Shown here: positions 27,449-38,770 of the stretch, one piece after another
Layout: every line of letters starts with the position of its first letter
How positions within the stretch are numbered: position 1 is the first letter of the stretch
Assembly: GCA_002709235.1 (NCBI GenBank)
Contig: PAQI01000014.1
Span: forward strand, 1 to 64,000
From: Hirschia sp.
GTDB lineage: Bacteria; Pseudomonadota; Alphaproteobacteria; Caulobacterales; Hyphomonadaceae
Direction: 5' to 3'
DNA: 64,000 nucleotides
The notes under the pieces: generated by a model
What the model saw: only the letters and a program-made list of their open reading frames with translations
What the model was told of the DNA's origin: nothing
The model's database searches: none
Position numbers and translations under genes: made by a program

Positions 27449-28606
27449 ATGAAACACATTGTCCTGCTTGGTGCCGCCCTGCTGACCGCTTGCGCGGCGA
27501 CCCCGCCGCCTTTACCCGAGCCCCCCTTTCCGCCTGCCGGTCTGGACGCGGAAATTTCGCGGCTGATGACCGATGAGGACGTAAAGGGCCTGGCGGTCGC
27601 CATAATCGATCAGGGCGAGCCGGTTTATGTGGACAGTTTCGGTTACCGTAATGTCGAACGCGGCGAAGCGCTGGAAACCGATACCATCATGTATGGGGCC
27701 TCCCTCACAAAATCCGCCGTCGCCTATACCGTGCTGACGCTGGTTGATGAAGGCCTGATGGATCTCGACACGCCACTGGCCGAATATCTCGCCAAGCCCC
27801 TGCCTGACTATGAGGACTGGACCGATCTGGCCGACCAACCGCGCTGGAAAACCCTCACGGCGCGCCATGTGCTCAATCACACCACCGGCTTTCACAATTT
27901 CCGCTGGCTGGAGGATGACAAGAAGCTGCGCTTTCATCGTGATCCCGGCACACGCTATGGCTATTCCGGTGAAGGCTTCTACATCCTTCAGCAGGCCGTG
28001 GAAGAGCTGACAGGCGAGGATCTCGGCAAGCTCATGCAGGCTCGCCTGTTCGGTCCTGCGAAACTGACCGATACCGATATGGAATGGCGCGACGCTTTTG
28101 CTGACAAGCTGGCCGATGGCTATGGCTGGGGCGGGACTTTCGAGCCGCATGACGCCCGCTCTCGCCCCAGCGCCGCTGGCTCGATGGATACATCTATCGC
28201 AGATCAGGCGAAACTCTGGTCCTGGATGGTCAAGGGCGAAGGCCTGTCCGATGAGGCCCGGCGCGAATGGACGCGTCAGCAATTTCCCATCACCTCTGCT
28301 CACCAGTTTCCACCACAGGACCCCACAGACGATCCGCGCACACAGGACATCAACCTCTCAGCCGGTCTGGGCCTTGTCACATTCACCGGCCCGCAGGGAC
28401 ACACCTTCTTCAAGGGCGGACACAATCCATGGACCGGAAACATGGTGATCTGTGTCGAAGCATCAGAGCGCTGCGTCGTCTTCCTCGCCAATTCCGTCCG
28501 CGCCGAACGGATCTATCCGGATCTGGCGCAATTCATCCTTGGCGACACGGGCATGCCCTGGTGGTGGGAATATAATGGCGAACACTATAAGCGCACACAG
28601 GATTGA
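27449..28606 (+). CDS. Beta-lactamase-family serine hydrolase (lipoprotein)
   Basis: The 385-residue protein has a signal peptide with lipobox LTAC and a Pro-rich linker. Its class C beta-lactamase/esterase fold has the SxxK motif in GASLTKSAV near residue 92 and a Tyr motif in YGYSGEGFY near 170. A third motif near the C-terminus is FKGGHNPW in place of KTG. It may be an esterase or D-amino peptidase rather than a resistance enzyme. Confidence 0.87.
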   Translation: MKHIVLLGAALLTACAATPPPLPEPPFPPAGLDAEISRLMTDEDVKGLAVAIIDQGEPVYVDSFGYRNVERGEALETDTIMYGASLTKSAVAYTVLTLVDEGLMDLDTPLAEYLAKPLPDYEDWTDLADQPRWKTLTARHVLNHTTGFHNFRWLEDDKKLRFHRDPGTRYGYSGEGFYILQQAVEELTGEDLGKLMQARLFGPAKLTDTDMEWRDAFADKLADGYGWGGTFEPHDARSRPSAAGSMDTSIADQAKLWSWMVKGEGLSDEARREWTRQQFPITSAHQFPPQDPTDDPRTQDINLSAGLGLVTFTGPQGHTFFKGGHNPWTGNMVICVEASERCVVFLANSVRAERIYPDLAQFILGDTGMPWWWEYNGEHYKRTQD

Positions 28607-28708
28607 TACGCACCGCTCGCCGACTGTGTTGCCCTTGCCATCAATGGCCGGTCTGATGTCAAATCAGATGTAAGCGTTACCCCCCTTTTCAGCCGAAAGG
28701 TCATTTTC

Positions 28709-29197
28709 ATGCGCCCCATTCCGCCCCTGGCCTTGGCCTGTCTTGCCCTGCTCGGTGCCTGCGCTGGCAACACCTCGCCCGATGCATCACAATCGCCTGC
28801 CAACGGGTTTGACCCGGCGCTCGCGTCGCAACTTGGCGCGGATGAATATGGCATGCGCTCCTATGTGCTGGTCACGCTGAATACCGGCCCGAATGATGCG
28901 ACCCTCACCGATGCAGAAGAACGCGCCACTATTTTCCGCGGGCATTTCGCAAACATGAAGGATCTGGCCGGCAAGGGCCTTCTGGCCGTGTCCGGCCCCT
29001 TCATGGACGCCGCCCCCAAGCGTGGGCTTTACATCTTCAATGTCCCCACCATAGAGGAAGCGCAGGCGCTGGTCCTGACCGACCCGGCCGTCGCCGCCGG
29101 AATCTTCGAACCCGAATTCGACAAGCTATACGCCTCCGCCGCACTGATGCAGGTGAACGAGATCCACGTCAGGGTTCAACAGACAGCGGTGGAGTGA
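28709..29197 (+). CDS. YciI-like lipoprotein
   Basis: The 162-residue product has a lipobox (LLGAC) and a ferredoxin-like YciI domain. Visible parts are YVLVTLNTGPND, RGHFANMKDLAGKGLLAVSGPF and LVLTDPAVAAGIFEPEF. YciI proteins resemble muconolactone-isomerase-like enzymes but most are uncharacterised; export is unusual for the fold. Confidence 0.78.
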   Translation: MRPIPPLALACLALLGACAGNTSPDASQSPANGFDPALASQLGADEYGMRSYVLVTLNTGPNDATLTDAEERATIFRGHFANMKDLAGKGLLAVSGPFMDAAPKRGLYIFNVPTIEEAQALVLTDPAVAAGIFEPEFDKLYASAALMQVNEIHVRVQQTAVE

Positions 29198-29354
29198 AGA
29201 GTTCGGCCTTGAGAGCGCATCTGTGTTGAGCGTCACTTCTGGCCTGACTGCACCATCCTTCGAGACGGCGCAAAACTGTGGTCCGTCAGCGAAGAATTGA
29301 CAGGTCATACCTGGGGCTGATGGCGCAAACAGACGAACATCGTCCATTATCAGA

Positions 29355-29777
29355 TCACATCTGTATTCCGGGCAATTGGCTCGCCTGCTTTACCCAATTT
29401 TCGAACACGCCTTCGTCCAGTGTCTCGCCCTCGTGAATGTGAAAATAGCGCACAGTTTCCTGTTTCGATGTGACGGGCGGCATGGGCGTCAGCAAGGCAC
29501 CCTGAAAAAAGGCCACTTTAACATATTTCGCAAGGCAATGGATACCGAGGAACCAACCTTCGCCCGCAACACCATAAAGCGGCGAGTTCCACTTCACAGC
29601 CCTTTGCACGTCTGGAACAGCGCGCGCGATCACAGCGTCCAGACAGCGACCGATGTCGCTTTTCCAACCCGGCATGGCCTCGATATAAGCCTGCACTGGC
29701 GCATCGCCCAGCCCTTTCGAGATCTGGGGATTTCCGCCAGAAAGAAGCACTGGCTTTTTCTCATTCTTGTCGGACAT
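29355..29777 (-). CDS. DUF1801 (YdhG-like) protein
   Basis: The 140-residue protein has the DUF1801 pattern: IEAMPGWKSDIGRCLDAVI, AVKWNSPLYG, then GIHCLAKYVKVAFFQGALL and a C-terminal Phe/Trp helix. The fold is related to iron-chaperone-like frataxin-type domains; role unknown. The start at 29777 (MSDKNEKK) excludes 93 upstream residues that are intergenic translation. Confidence 0.8.
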   Translation of the reverse strand: MSDKNEKKPVLLSGGNPQISKGLGDAPVQAYIEAMPGWKSDIGRCLDAVIARAVPDVQRAVKWNSPLYGVAGEGWFLGIHCLAKYVKVAFFQGALLTPMPPVTSKQETVRYFHIHEGETLDEGVFENWVKQASQLPGIQM

Positions 29778-29932
29778 GACCGTAACCCTTCCGATGCGCC
29801 AATGGCGTGAAGCATATGGCGACAAACGCGTCTCCCCCGACGGTCGGCATGCAACCGCGTCCCCAACGGGTCGGTCCACCGCGAAACGAATGCGACCCCT
29901 TGCCCTGCACGCATAAACCGTTATCCTGCATA

Positions 29933-30167
29933 CCATCCGAGGGGCGCGCATGGAAGCGCTGAGATCGGGCTGAAGGTTTTGTGAACCGCCATCCTTCGAG
30001 ACGCCGCTATCGCGGCTCCTCAGGATGAGGATGGAGGTTGAAAACCGAGGCCTCATGCTGAGGAGGGCGAAAGCCCGTCTCGAAGCACGAGGCCGTACCG
30101 CCTGAGCACCCTTTGAACCTGATCCGGGAAGCGGGCATGTCGCCCTCGGCCGGCGTAGGAACGGAGG
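29933..30167 (+). promoter_or_regulatory. TPP riboswitch (thi-box) with inserted repeats
   Basis: Conserved thi-box segments appear in order: GGGGCGC (29941), GCGCTGAGAT (29956), ACCCTTTGAACCTGATCCGG (from 30108) and CCGGCGTAGGA (30150). A short P3 forms from GCGC/GCGC. The segment between CTGAGA and ACCC, normally very short or a small hairpin, is about 140 bases here and contains two palindromic repeats. P1 can form between CCATCCG (29933-29939) and CGGAGG (30162-30167); the latter is the ribosome binding site of the next gene. This suggests TPP-dependent repression of translation. Confidence 0.88.
29990..30097. repeat. Pair of palindromic repeats (family D) inside the riboswitch
   Basis: A minus-oriented copy (29990-30036, CCATCCTTCGAGAC to CTCAGGATGAGG) is followed by a diverged plus-oriented copy (30050-30097, CCTCATGCTGAGGAG to CGTCTCGAAGCACG). 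The same element occurs at 60228, 60546 and 61100. Each can fold into a long hairpin. Confidence 0.85.
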
Positions 30168-30175
30168 ACTCTAGC

Positions 30176-32814
<2,639 letters not shown>

Positions 32815-32819
32815 CCCCA

Positions 32820-33120
32820 CACCTGTCATCCCGGAAGCGCCCGGCGCTATCCGGGAGCCACGGTCCCTGCCGGCATGCCCTCATGTGGAGTAGATCCCGG
32901 ATCAAGTCCGGGATGACAGGCGCAGGCAGTTCCCCACCACCCGAAGACTCCAGTGAAAACTGGAGTCCACACAACCGATGGACGCAACGGGACAATTGAA
33001 AATTCAGCGCTCCGTCTTCCCAGCGAAAGCTGGGACCCAGACAAGACAAACAGTCGGGCGTCGCCCGACATCATTTCTTCGCTCGATCCCAAGTCAGGCT
33101 TGGGACGACGGTGGAGGCGG
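32820..33120. repeat. Cluster of intergenic palindromic repeats between thiC and the OLD gene
   Basis: The stretch is built of short inverted units: GTCATCCCGG to TCCGGGATGAC (32826-32920), ACTCCAGTGAAAACTGGAGT (32949-32968), CCCAGCGAAAGCTGGG (33019-33034), and TCCCAAGTCAGGCTTGGGA (33087-33105). ORFs called across it are repeat translation. No gene or known regulatory motif is seen up to 33188. Confidence 0.75.
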
Positions 33121-33188
33121 TTCAAACAGAACGTCTAACTCAGTGTCATGGAAATTAGTAGACGTCGCAGAGCGAATTGAGGCATTTG

Positions 33189-34874
33189 TTACGCAGATTT
33201 TCCGCTCTCTTTTAAAGAAAAATCGCTCAAATCTTTTATTATTTTTCTTGCATCAGTAAGTTCACTGTCTGATGATAAGTCCTTGCACAGCACCCTCGAA
33301 AGCCATTTTGCTTTATTTGATCGAGGAATACTCTTGCAAAACGATTCCAATTCACCGTGCTCAAGAATGAATAACCCCCTTTCGCGAGCGTAGCTAATAA
33401 TATTTATAACAGCTTCGTGCGCCTCTCCAGAAAAATAGTTTATCCCGATTTCTTTGATTTGGGACCATGACGAAGTTTTCTTCACCAGTTCGCTTACCCT
33501 GGTACGTACTTCATTCGGAACTGCACTATTTCCAGAGCACCCACTCAAAATTCTTGCAATCTCTGAACTAAAGTAATCTGCAGTAATTTCAGACTTTTTG
33601 TTGTCGATGAAGATTTGCATTTTTTGAAATGCTTCCGAGACGTCGTCAATTTTTCCGCCGAACGAAGAGATCAATGATTTGAACTCGCCCCTGTCTGAGA
33701 GACAATCGATGTCAACAACAGCCGCTGCTGAAACGCCAAGCGCATTCAGGCTATTTTTGATGATAGGTATTCGGTGCTTCCCGCCACAGTGATAAAAATC
33801 GCCCAGAAACCTAAAGTCGAAGTCCAGTTCGTTCCGCATGCTGGACAAGAAGCGAACGTCGTTATCGCCCTCGCAAAGCACCGATGTATGTGAGAAAAGC
33901 GCCCCCATCACACCAGACGAACTAATGTTGGCATCTCCCCAGAGCTGCTTCACTTGCTCTGAAGCCAAGTGAGTAATATCAGTCGCCGTGGCGTGACGCT
34001 TCAAACGCAACAGCACCACCCTCTCCATGGAGTACTCCAATAGAGAGCGAAGGAATGTTTCATTGTGCGTAGCGATAAAAAATTGGGTGGAAGGTGCCGT
34101 CTCTCTGGCAATGAGTCTAGCCAACTCACGCAATTGGGGAGGATGCAAAAAAAGCTCAGGTTCGTCGATCAAGATTATGTCGCGCTCTCCAGTTTTTATC
34201 TCAAGAAGCATGCGCGCAAAGCTTCTCATTCCGTCACCTTGCGAAAACACATCTTCCATTGAATCTAGCGTTTCTCGGGTTTTCTGAGAAAAATAGTTTG
34301 CATTCTTTGGAAGCTTACTACGGTCTCCGATACGAAATTTGCTACTTTCGCTCAGACGATCTAAAACCAAATCAACCCCGAATGCTCTTTTAAATATTTC
34401 ACTAATAGAAAATTCAGAAGAATTATCATAAAATAATGTCGAGACCGCGCCTTTTAGGCCGTCCCTGTACTCAGCCCCACCCAATCTATTCTCTGCCGTT
34501 AAGCGCAATGATCTGCGGCTAATAACCTGCTCGTGAAAATTCCCCTTTTCAAATCGACCAATAATTGTTGAAATCTTCAACCCATTGGCATATCCACCAA
34601 AGTCAACCTTTTCTTCTTCTTCGAGGTATTTGAATTTTTCCTTTACATATTTTATGTAATCATCGCAGGATCCATCTATTTTCAAATCTGCCGATTTCAG
34701 TATAGCGCCCTTGAGAGAATGTGTCCGGTGCACGCTGTCGATGTGTCGGTTGATATCCGTCAAAAATGTACTTTTGCCGACATTGTTCGCGCCCGTCACG
34801 ACAACGATCGAGTTGCGATCTAGCTCAAGTGCTTGACCGCCATTTGTTTCAAACGCTCCAAAGTAAAATTGCAT
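33189..34874 (-). CDS. OLD-family ATPase/TOPRIM nuclease, stand-alone
   Basis: The 561-residue protein has an SMC-like ATPase: Walker A GANNVGKST (28-36), signature region SQGDGMRSFARM (211-222), Walker B DIILIDEPE (232-240) and the H-loop ATHN near 268. A TOPRIM-like domain follows with VLCEGDND (Glu near 335), VDIDCLSD (387-394) and LEHGELESF (504-512). This order is that of OLD nucleases, which include phage P2 Old and GajA of Gabija. No UvrD-like partner is adjacent, so a Gabija call is not supported. The gene is markedly AT-rich, flanked by repeats, and has a GGGGAT ribosome binding site. Anti-phage function is inferred from family. Confidence 0.85.
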   Translation of the reverse strand: MQFYFGAFETNGGQALELDRNSIVVVTGANNVGKSTFLTDINRHIDSVHRTHSLKGAILKSADLKIDGSCDDYIKYVKEKFKYLEEEEKVDFGGYANGLKISTIIGRFEKGNFHEQVISRRSLRLTAENRLGGAEYRDGLKGAVSTLFYDNSSEFSISEIFKRAFGVDLVLDRLSESSKFRIGDRSKLPKNANYFSQKTRETLDSMEDVFSQGDGMRSFARMLLEIKTGERDIILIDEPELFLHPPQLRELARLIARETAPSTQFFIATHNETFLRSLLEYSMERVVLLRLKRHATATDITHLASEQVKQLWGDANISSSGVMGALFSHTSVLCEGDNDVRFLSSMRNELDFDFRFLGDFYHCGGKHRIPIIKNSLNALGVSAAAVVDIDCLSDRGEFKSLISSFGGKIDDVSEAFQKMQIFIDNKKSEITADYFSSEIARILSGCSGNSAVPNEVRTRVSELVKKTSSWSQIKEIGINYFSGEAHEAVINIISYARERGLFILEHGELESFCKSIPRSNKAKWLSRVLCKDLSSDSELTDARKIIKDLSDFSLKESGKSA

Positions 34875-34940
34875 TATTATCCCCGAATCAAAACTTAACC
34901 TCCCTTATAGTATGCACGCCTTACTGCAAAAACTTTAGCG

Positions 34941-35021
34941 CCGTAGCACAGTTTGAAGCCCAGGGCTGATACCCGCCGTGGCTCCACATGGCGGGTATCG
35001 CTTCTGCTCAACCCGCCCTAC
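34941..35021. repeat. Family A palindromic repeat
   Basis: Diverged copy of the 80-90 base element GTAGGGCGGGTT...GATACCCGCC...GGCGGGTATCGC...AACCCGCCCTAC. It is a long imperfect palindrome; other copies are at 56871, 57415, 60383 and 60709. Confidence 0.85.
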
Positions 35022-35141
35022 AATCCCATCAATCGCCATCCACAACAGTGCCCCACCTCCGATCAACACGCTCAGTACGCGGAACAGATTCCACACCAGC
35101 CTTTGGTTGCCGGTAAAATCCGGACCAAGCGAGACCGCGCA
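35016..35141 (-). pseudogene. Remnant of a PH-like membrane protein gene
   Basis: The minus-strand frame encodes AVSLGPDFTGNQRLVWNLF followed by VLIGGGALLWMA, nearly matching the C-terminal half of the protein encoded at 37162-37767 (AVSLGPDFTSEQRLVWNLF, LLGGGLLIWMA). Only the membrane-segment part remains. Upstream sequence is repeat DNA and the 3' side is replaced by a family A repeat. Confidence 0.75.
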
Positions 35142-35190
35142 GGGTGCATTGAACACCCGTGAAATGCACCATCTCTCCACCACCCCACCC

Positions 35191-35420
35191 GTCATCCTCG
35201 ATGAGCGGGAGCTCATCTGAGGATCCAGCTCCCGCGCGCCCCGGCATTGCGCCTGTTTCGTCTTCCATGAATGGATCCTCGGACGCTGCGCGTCGAGGAT
35301 GACACCGCCCCGCTTTCCCGGCGAAAGCCGGGATCAAGACAAGACAGAAAAGCCGGGCTCAGCCCGCCTTTGTTTCTTCGCTGGGATTCTTCGCTGGATG
35401 CCGGATCAGGTCTGAAAACG
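35191..35420. repeat. Mixed intergenic repeats before slyX
   Basis: GTCATCCTCGATGAG to CGTCGAGGATGAC (35191-35303) is related to family B. Further inverted units follow, such as CCCGGCGAAAGCCGGG (35318-35333). No gene is supported between 34875 and 35482 apart from the PH-like remnant. Confidence 0.65.
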
Positions 35421-35482
35421 GGGACCGGAACATGCCGACATGCTTGCCCCTTGGCGCCGGGAGGTCTACACCCGCCAGCATC

Positions 35483-35716
35483 ATGACAGACATCTCCCCC
35501 GATACACCCCGCCCGGAAGATCGCATAGACGCGCTGGAAATGCGTATCGCCCATCAGGACCAGACCATCGAGGATTTGAACGCTGCCGTGACGGCGCAGT
35601 GGAAGCTGATCGACCGGCTGGAGCGGCAGGTCGCGCTGCTGCGCGAGCAGGCGGAGGCGGCCGCCTCATCGACAGGTGCCGCGCCCCCTGCGGACAAGCC
35701 CCCGCCGCATTACTAG
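35483..35716 (+). CDS. slyX: SlyX family protein
   Basis: The 77-residue protein is a short coiled coil (RIDALEMRIAHQDQTIEDLNAA, LIDRLERQVALLREQ) with the family-typical PPHY C-terminus. SlyX function is unknown. The start at 35483 gives the expected size. Confidence 0.88.
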   Translation: MTDISPDTPRPEDRIDALEMRIAHQDQTIEDLNAAVTAQWKLIDRLERQVALLREQAEAAASSTGAAPPADKPPPHY

Positions 35717-35879
35717 CCGCGCTATTGGCATGACGCGCTTGCCATGATCAGGGCATCCGCCCGCCACCCGCCTCCCGGCATCGACAGATGTGATCACCCC
35801 GCCTGATTGCACCCGCACGTCATCCGTGTCTCAATGCGCGGAAGGGACATTATGTCCCGTGATTTTCGGGAGGGACGAC

Positions 35880-36503
35880 ATGAAAAGAATGCTGATAGCC
35901 GGGTTCACATCCGCAATGATCCTGACAGCTTCCTGCGTGGAGGAAGTGCGGGCCGAGCCGGAGACACCGCCGGTCGCCGATGCCATACAGGCCGCACCTG
36001 CGCCAACATCTACGCCTGAACCAATGCCTGCAACAGAGCCCGCGACAGTGCCTGCGCCCGCCCAACAGGCAGACCGCACATTCGCCGTGGTCGATCTGGA
36101 GCTGTTTCAGTCCAAGATGCCTCTCATGCAGCAGAAACTGAAGCTCTTCAATGATCGTCAGGATGAGCTGACGAACCAGATCATGGCCAAGCAGGACGAG
36201 GTGGATGAGCTGCACTTGAATCTGAGGCATGGAAGGATTGTCTGGAGCGAAGACCAGACCGCCAGCAAGACAGCGGAACTGTCCACCCAACAAATGCAAT
36301 TGGAGCGCATGAGACAGGACACACAATATGAGTTGTTGACCCTGCAAAATTCGATCGAGAACGAAATCAGGCTGGACGCACTCAAATCCATAGAGGCCTT
36401 CCGCGCTGCACAGGGTTACGGTGCGATCTTCACAACCCAAGCCATGCTGAGCTATGACCCCGCGCTGGACGTCACGGACCAGATCATCGCAACGCTGGAA
36501 TAA
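35880..36503 (+). CDS. Skp/OmpH-like periplasmic protein
   Basis: The 207-residue product has a signal sequence with possible lipobox (LTASC), a Pro/Ala/Thr-rich linker, then a helical hairpin (SKMPLMQQKLKLFNDRQDEL through LQNSIENEIRLDALKSIEAF). The C-terminal strand AQGYGAIFTTQAMLSYDPALDVTD is the Skp-family signature. Skp holds outer membrane proteins during transit. The start at 35880 follows GGGAGG. Convergent with the DUF4168 gene. Confidence 0.82.
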   Translation: MKRMLIAGFTSAMILTASCVEEVRAEPETPPVADAIQAAPAPTSTPEPMPATEPATVPAPAQQADRTFAVVDLELFQSKMPLMQQKLKLFNDRQDELTNQIMAKQDEVDELHLNLRHGRIVWSEDQTASKTAELSTQQMQLERMRQDTQYELLTLQNSIENEIRLDALKSIEAFRAAQGYGAIFTTQAMLSYDPALDVTDQIIATLE

Positions 36504-36584
36504 GGCCAGACACGCGCCTCACCGTCATCCTTCACGCCGCGTGCCTGAGGCTCCATCTTCGGCATGCGCGGCAACACCCGCCCA

Positions 36585-36618
36585 GAAAAAAGCCGGACCA
36601 TTTCTGATCCGGCCTTTC
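36585..36618 (-). terminator. Terminator of the DUF4168 gene
   Basis: GCCGGA (36592-36597) pairs with TCCGGC (36608-36613). The A-run at 36586-36591 gives the U-tract on the minus strand. Confidence 0.7.
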
Positions 36619-36638
36619 GATCTGTCCTGCGAAAGCCT

Positions 36639-37037
36639 CTATGAGTTTTCCTCGTCGAGTTCGGCTTTCAGCTTGGACAATGTCTGCGGGTCGTTCTGTG
36701 CCAGATGTGCGATTTCGGCATAGCGCATCTGCGTCAGGCCCTCTTCTTCTATCGCGGCCACGATATCTTCCTTGGCTTCGCCCTGAATGGTGTCAGCCTC
36801 TTCCTGGCTGGCCGCTTCGGAAAGGTCGAGCTGCATCTGCATGAAGCGTTCATTGACCTTCAGATTTGCCGCGACAAACTGCGATGCCTCGGCATCGTTC
36901 ACGGGTGCAATCTCGATTGCAGGCGCGGCCTTGGCTGCCGGCACAGTGGCTTCCTGAGCGATGACGGCTCCACCGCTCATCAACGCAATTGCCGCCGATG
37001 CCAACATTGCGCGTCCACAGAATTTCTTCAAAATCAT
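36639..37037 (-). CDS. Exported DUF4168 protein
   Basis: The 132-residue product has a signal peptide ending near VIAQ. Its helical domain carries the DUF4168 pattern (FVAANLKVNERFMQMQLDL, then EDIVAAIEEEGLTQMRYAEIAHLAQNDPQTLSKL). Function unknown, periplasmic. The start at 37037 follows AAGGAG. Confidence 0.82.
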   Translation of the reverse strand: MILKKFCGRAMLASAAIALMSGGAVIAQEATVPAAKAAPAIEIAPVNDAEASQFVAANLKVNERFMQMQLDLSEAASQEEADTIQGEAKEDIVAAIEEEGLTQMRYAEIAHLAQNDPQTLSKLKAELDEENS

Positions 37038-37161
37038 GATGGGCTCCTTGAGTGCTCTACGTCCCATCAGAATGCATGGAACACTTGCTGAAACACCTCA
37101 GTCGCTCAAGCGATCCGCGCATGATGCATTTGTAATCCGGATCACGCCCGAACAGTCCCCA

Positions 37162-37767
37162 TCATCCGCGCGGATAATGCATGGCCTCGCCCACCGGCCG
37201 CAGGATCGGTGCCCTGCGCGCCATCCAGATGAGAAGCCCGCCGCCCAGCAACACGCTCGGCGTCAGGAACAGGTTCCACACCAGCCTTTGCTCGCTCGTA
37301 AAATCCGGGCCCAGAGATACAGCCGCCAACGCGCCTGCCCCCACGACCATCGCCACGCCAAGCGCCATCAACACCGTGCGAAACCCCGCACTCTCGCTGA
37401 CATCGACCTTCATCTTCGGGCGACAGGCATGGACCGCCCGCAGGATCGCAGCCGCCGCGCGCTCGAACTCGGCCTGCGTATCTGTGCTGGAGGATGTCGA
37501 CAGCCGCATCCGCCCGCCTGCCCTGGCGCTATGTGCGGTCAATGCCAGTGACCGAATGGTGAAGCTGTTGGCGTAGGATGCACCCGATTCAAACGTGGCA
37601 AATTCCACCCGCTCAAGATCGCTGTAAGCGATGCGCTGATCGGCCCGAAAGCGATTATGCTGCGTGACGCCCTGCGCATCGACCGTATAGCGCATGCGCG
37701 GCATGATCGACGAACTCTTGAAGCTGAAACTGCGTGGCTTGCTGCGTGTCTTTGGTCTTCTCGACAT
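37162..37767 (-). CDS. PH-like membrane protein, paralog 1
   Basis: The 201-residue protein has a basic N-terminus, a beta-rich region about 30-100 (YTVDAQGVTQHNRFRADQRIAYSDLERVEF) like a bacterial PH domain, a helix with RPKMKVDV, and two C-terminal membrane helices. The arrangement matches the proteins at 40404 and 42554, and its C-terminus matches the remnant at 35016. Function unknown. Confidence 0.75.
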   Translation of the reverse strand: MSRRPKTRSKPRSFSFKSSSIMPRMRYTVDAQGVTQHNRFRADQRIAYSDLERVEFATFESGASYANSFTIRSLALTAHSARAGGRMRLSTSSSTDTQAEFERAAAAILRAVHACRPKMKVDVSESAGFRTVLMALGVAMVVGAGALAAVSLGPDFTSEQRLVWNLFLTPSVLLGGGLLIWMARRAPILRPVGEAMHYPRG

Positions 37768-37880
37768 GGTGACGATATCCTTGCCCGTACTGATACAGGC
37801 AAGTTATCGCGTTTGCGGCCCCCAGGCTGTGAGGCCGCTCACAGCAGCATTCATCACATGCGCAGCTTGCAGCCGCGCCG

Positions 37881-38024
37881 TCAGCTGCCATTGCGCATGT
37901 TTTCCAGGCCCTTGACCGTTCCGGTCTTCAAGGAGGGCTTGGATGCGTTGTTTGTTTTCTTGGTGTTGTGCTCCGCTTTCGGCTTGCGCGTTTCGCGGTT
38001 GGTCTTTTTCTGGCCCTTGGCCAT
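37881..38024 (-). CDS. Small basic protein MAKGQ type
   Basis: The 47-residue product (MAKGQKKTNRETRKPK and a Lys/Thr/Asn-rich rest) belongs to a short conserved alphaproteobacterial family of unknown function. The start at 38024 is chosen over 38075 because family members begin at this Met. Confidence 0.72.
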   Translation of the reverse strand: MAKGQKKTNRETRKPKAEHNTKKTNNASKPSLKTGTVKGLENMRNGS

Positions 38025-38075
38025 GGATGTATCCTCACGGGAGAGCCTAGCGCCCTCCACCCGAGACAGGCGCAA

Positions 38076-38513
38076 GGCCCATGTCGGACCTCGTTTCTAC
38101 CACGTTCATTCAGCGCTGTATCGGATTGTTTGCGCCCGCCTTATGAAGAATGCATCTGGCGCCGAAAGTCATCCAGCGCCCCGCCCCGGGGTCCATCCTC
38201 TCCAGGCCGGTTCAATGTCTCTTGATCGCTACAATCAGATCGCGCCTTGCTTTCTCCACAATCCTCGGTTACCACTGCCGCATCGATTTAAGCCGACGAC
38301 TTGGCTGCACAGCGTCTCATCTAGCGCCCTTGCTGACGACATCTTCTAAAATTCGACACTCGATCGACGACTCTTGGACTCGACCATCCCGCAGGCCTTC
38401 CTGTTCCGATTTTCGGAACCGGGTAAGCAAGCGGGCCTGACCAAACCGGGAGCCGTTAACTATAAAACGGGGCCAGATCTTACCGGCCCCACACAGTCCA
38501 AGGACGACACGAT
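38076..38513 (+). promoter_or_regulatory. Long leader/promoter region of cspA-like gene
   Basis: About 440 bases with no supportable gene. Near the 3' end GGGGCC (38469-38474) pairs with GGCCCC (38485-38490) about 25 bases before the CspA start. A long structured leader is typical of cold-shock genes, but promoter position is not certain. Confidence 0.45.
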
Positions 38514-38726
38514 ATGACAATCGGCACTGTAAAATGGTTCAACTCCACCAAAGGTTTTGGATTCATTGAGCCAGACAACGGCAAAAACGATGTGTTCGTA
38601 CACATCTCCGCAGTCGAACAATCCGACCTGCGTGGCCTGAACGAAGGCGACAAGATCGAATTCGACGAAACCGCAGACAAGCGTTCCGGCAAGATGTCCG
38701 CAACCAATCTGCGCGCCGTAGACTAA
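38514..38726 (+). CDS. CspA-family cold-shock protein
   Basis: The 70-residue single cold-shock domain has both RNA-binding motifs, KGFGFIEP (RNP1) and DVFVHIS (RNP2). It binds single-stranded RNA or DNA as a chaperone. Whether it is cold-induced cannot be read. It is followed by a strong terminator. Confidence 0.95.
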   Translation: MTIGTVKWFNSTKGFGFIEPDNGKNDVFVHISAVEQSDLRGLNEGDKIEFDETADKRSGKMSATNLRAVD

Positions 38727-38735
38727 GATATTCCG

Positions 38736-38770
38736 CCGCGCGCCCTATCGATGGGCGCGCGGTATTTTAT
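38736..38770 (+). terminator. Strong terminator after the cold-shock gene
   Basis: A perfect 10-bp GC-rich stem (38736-38745 with 38753-38762) closes a 7-base loop and is followed by TATTTTAT. Confidence 0.88.

Noticed and set aside
28607..28708. Possible small regulatory motif before the YciI-like gene
   Set aside because: Only weak AT-rich stretches are visible; no palindrome or known box could be defended.
29126..29347. 73-codon minus-strand frame after the YciI-like gene
   Set aside because: Overlaps the end of the YciI gene and contains repeat-like sequence; no ribosome binding site or family pattern.
33189..34874. Gabija system call for the OLD-like gene
   Set aside because: Gabija needs an adjacent GajB helicase. 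The only UvrD-like gene is about 18 kb away and is a housekeeping uvrD/pcrA.
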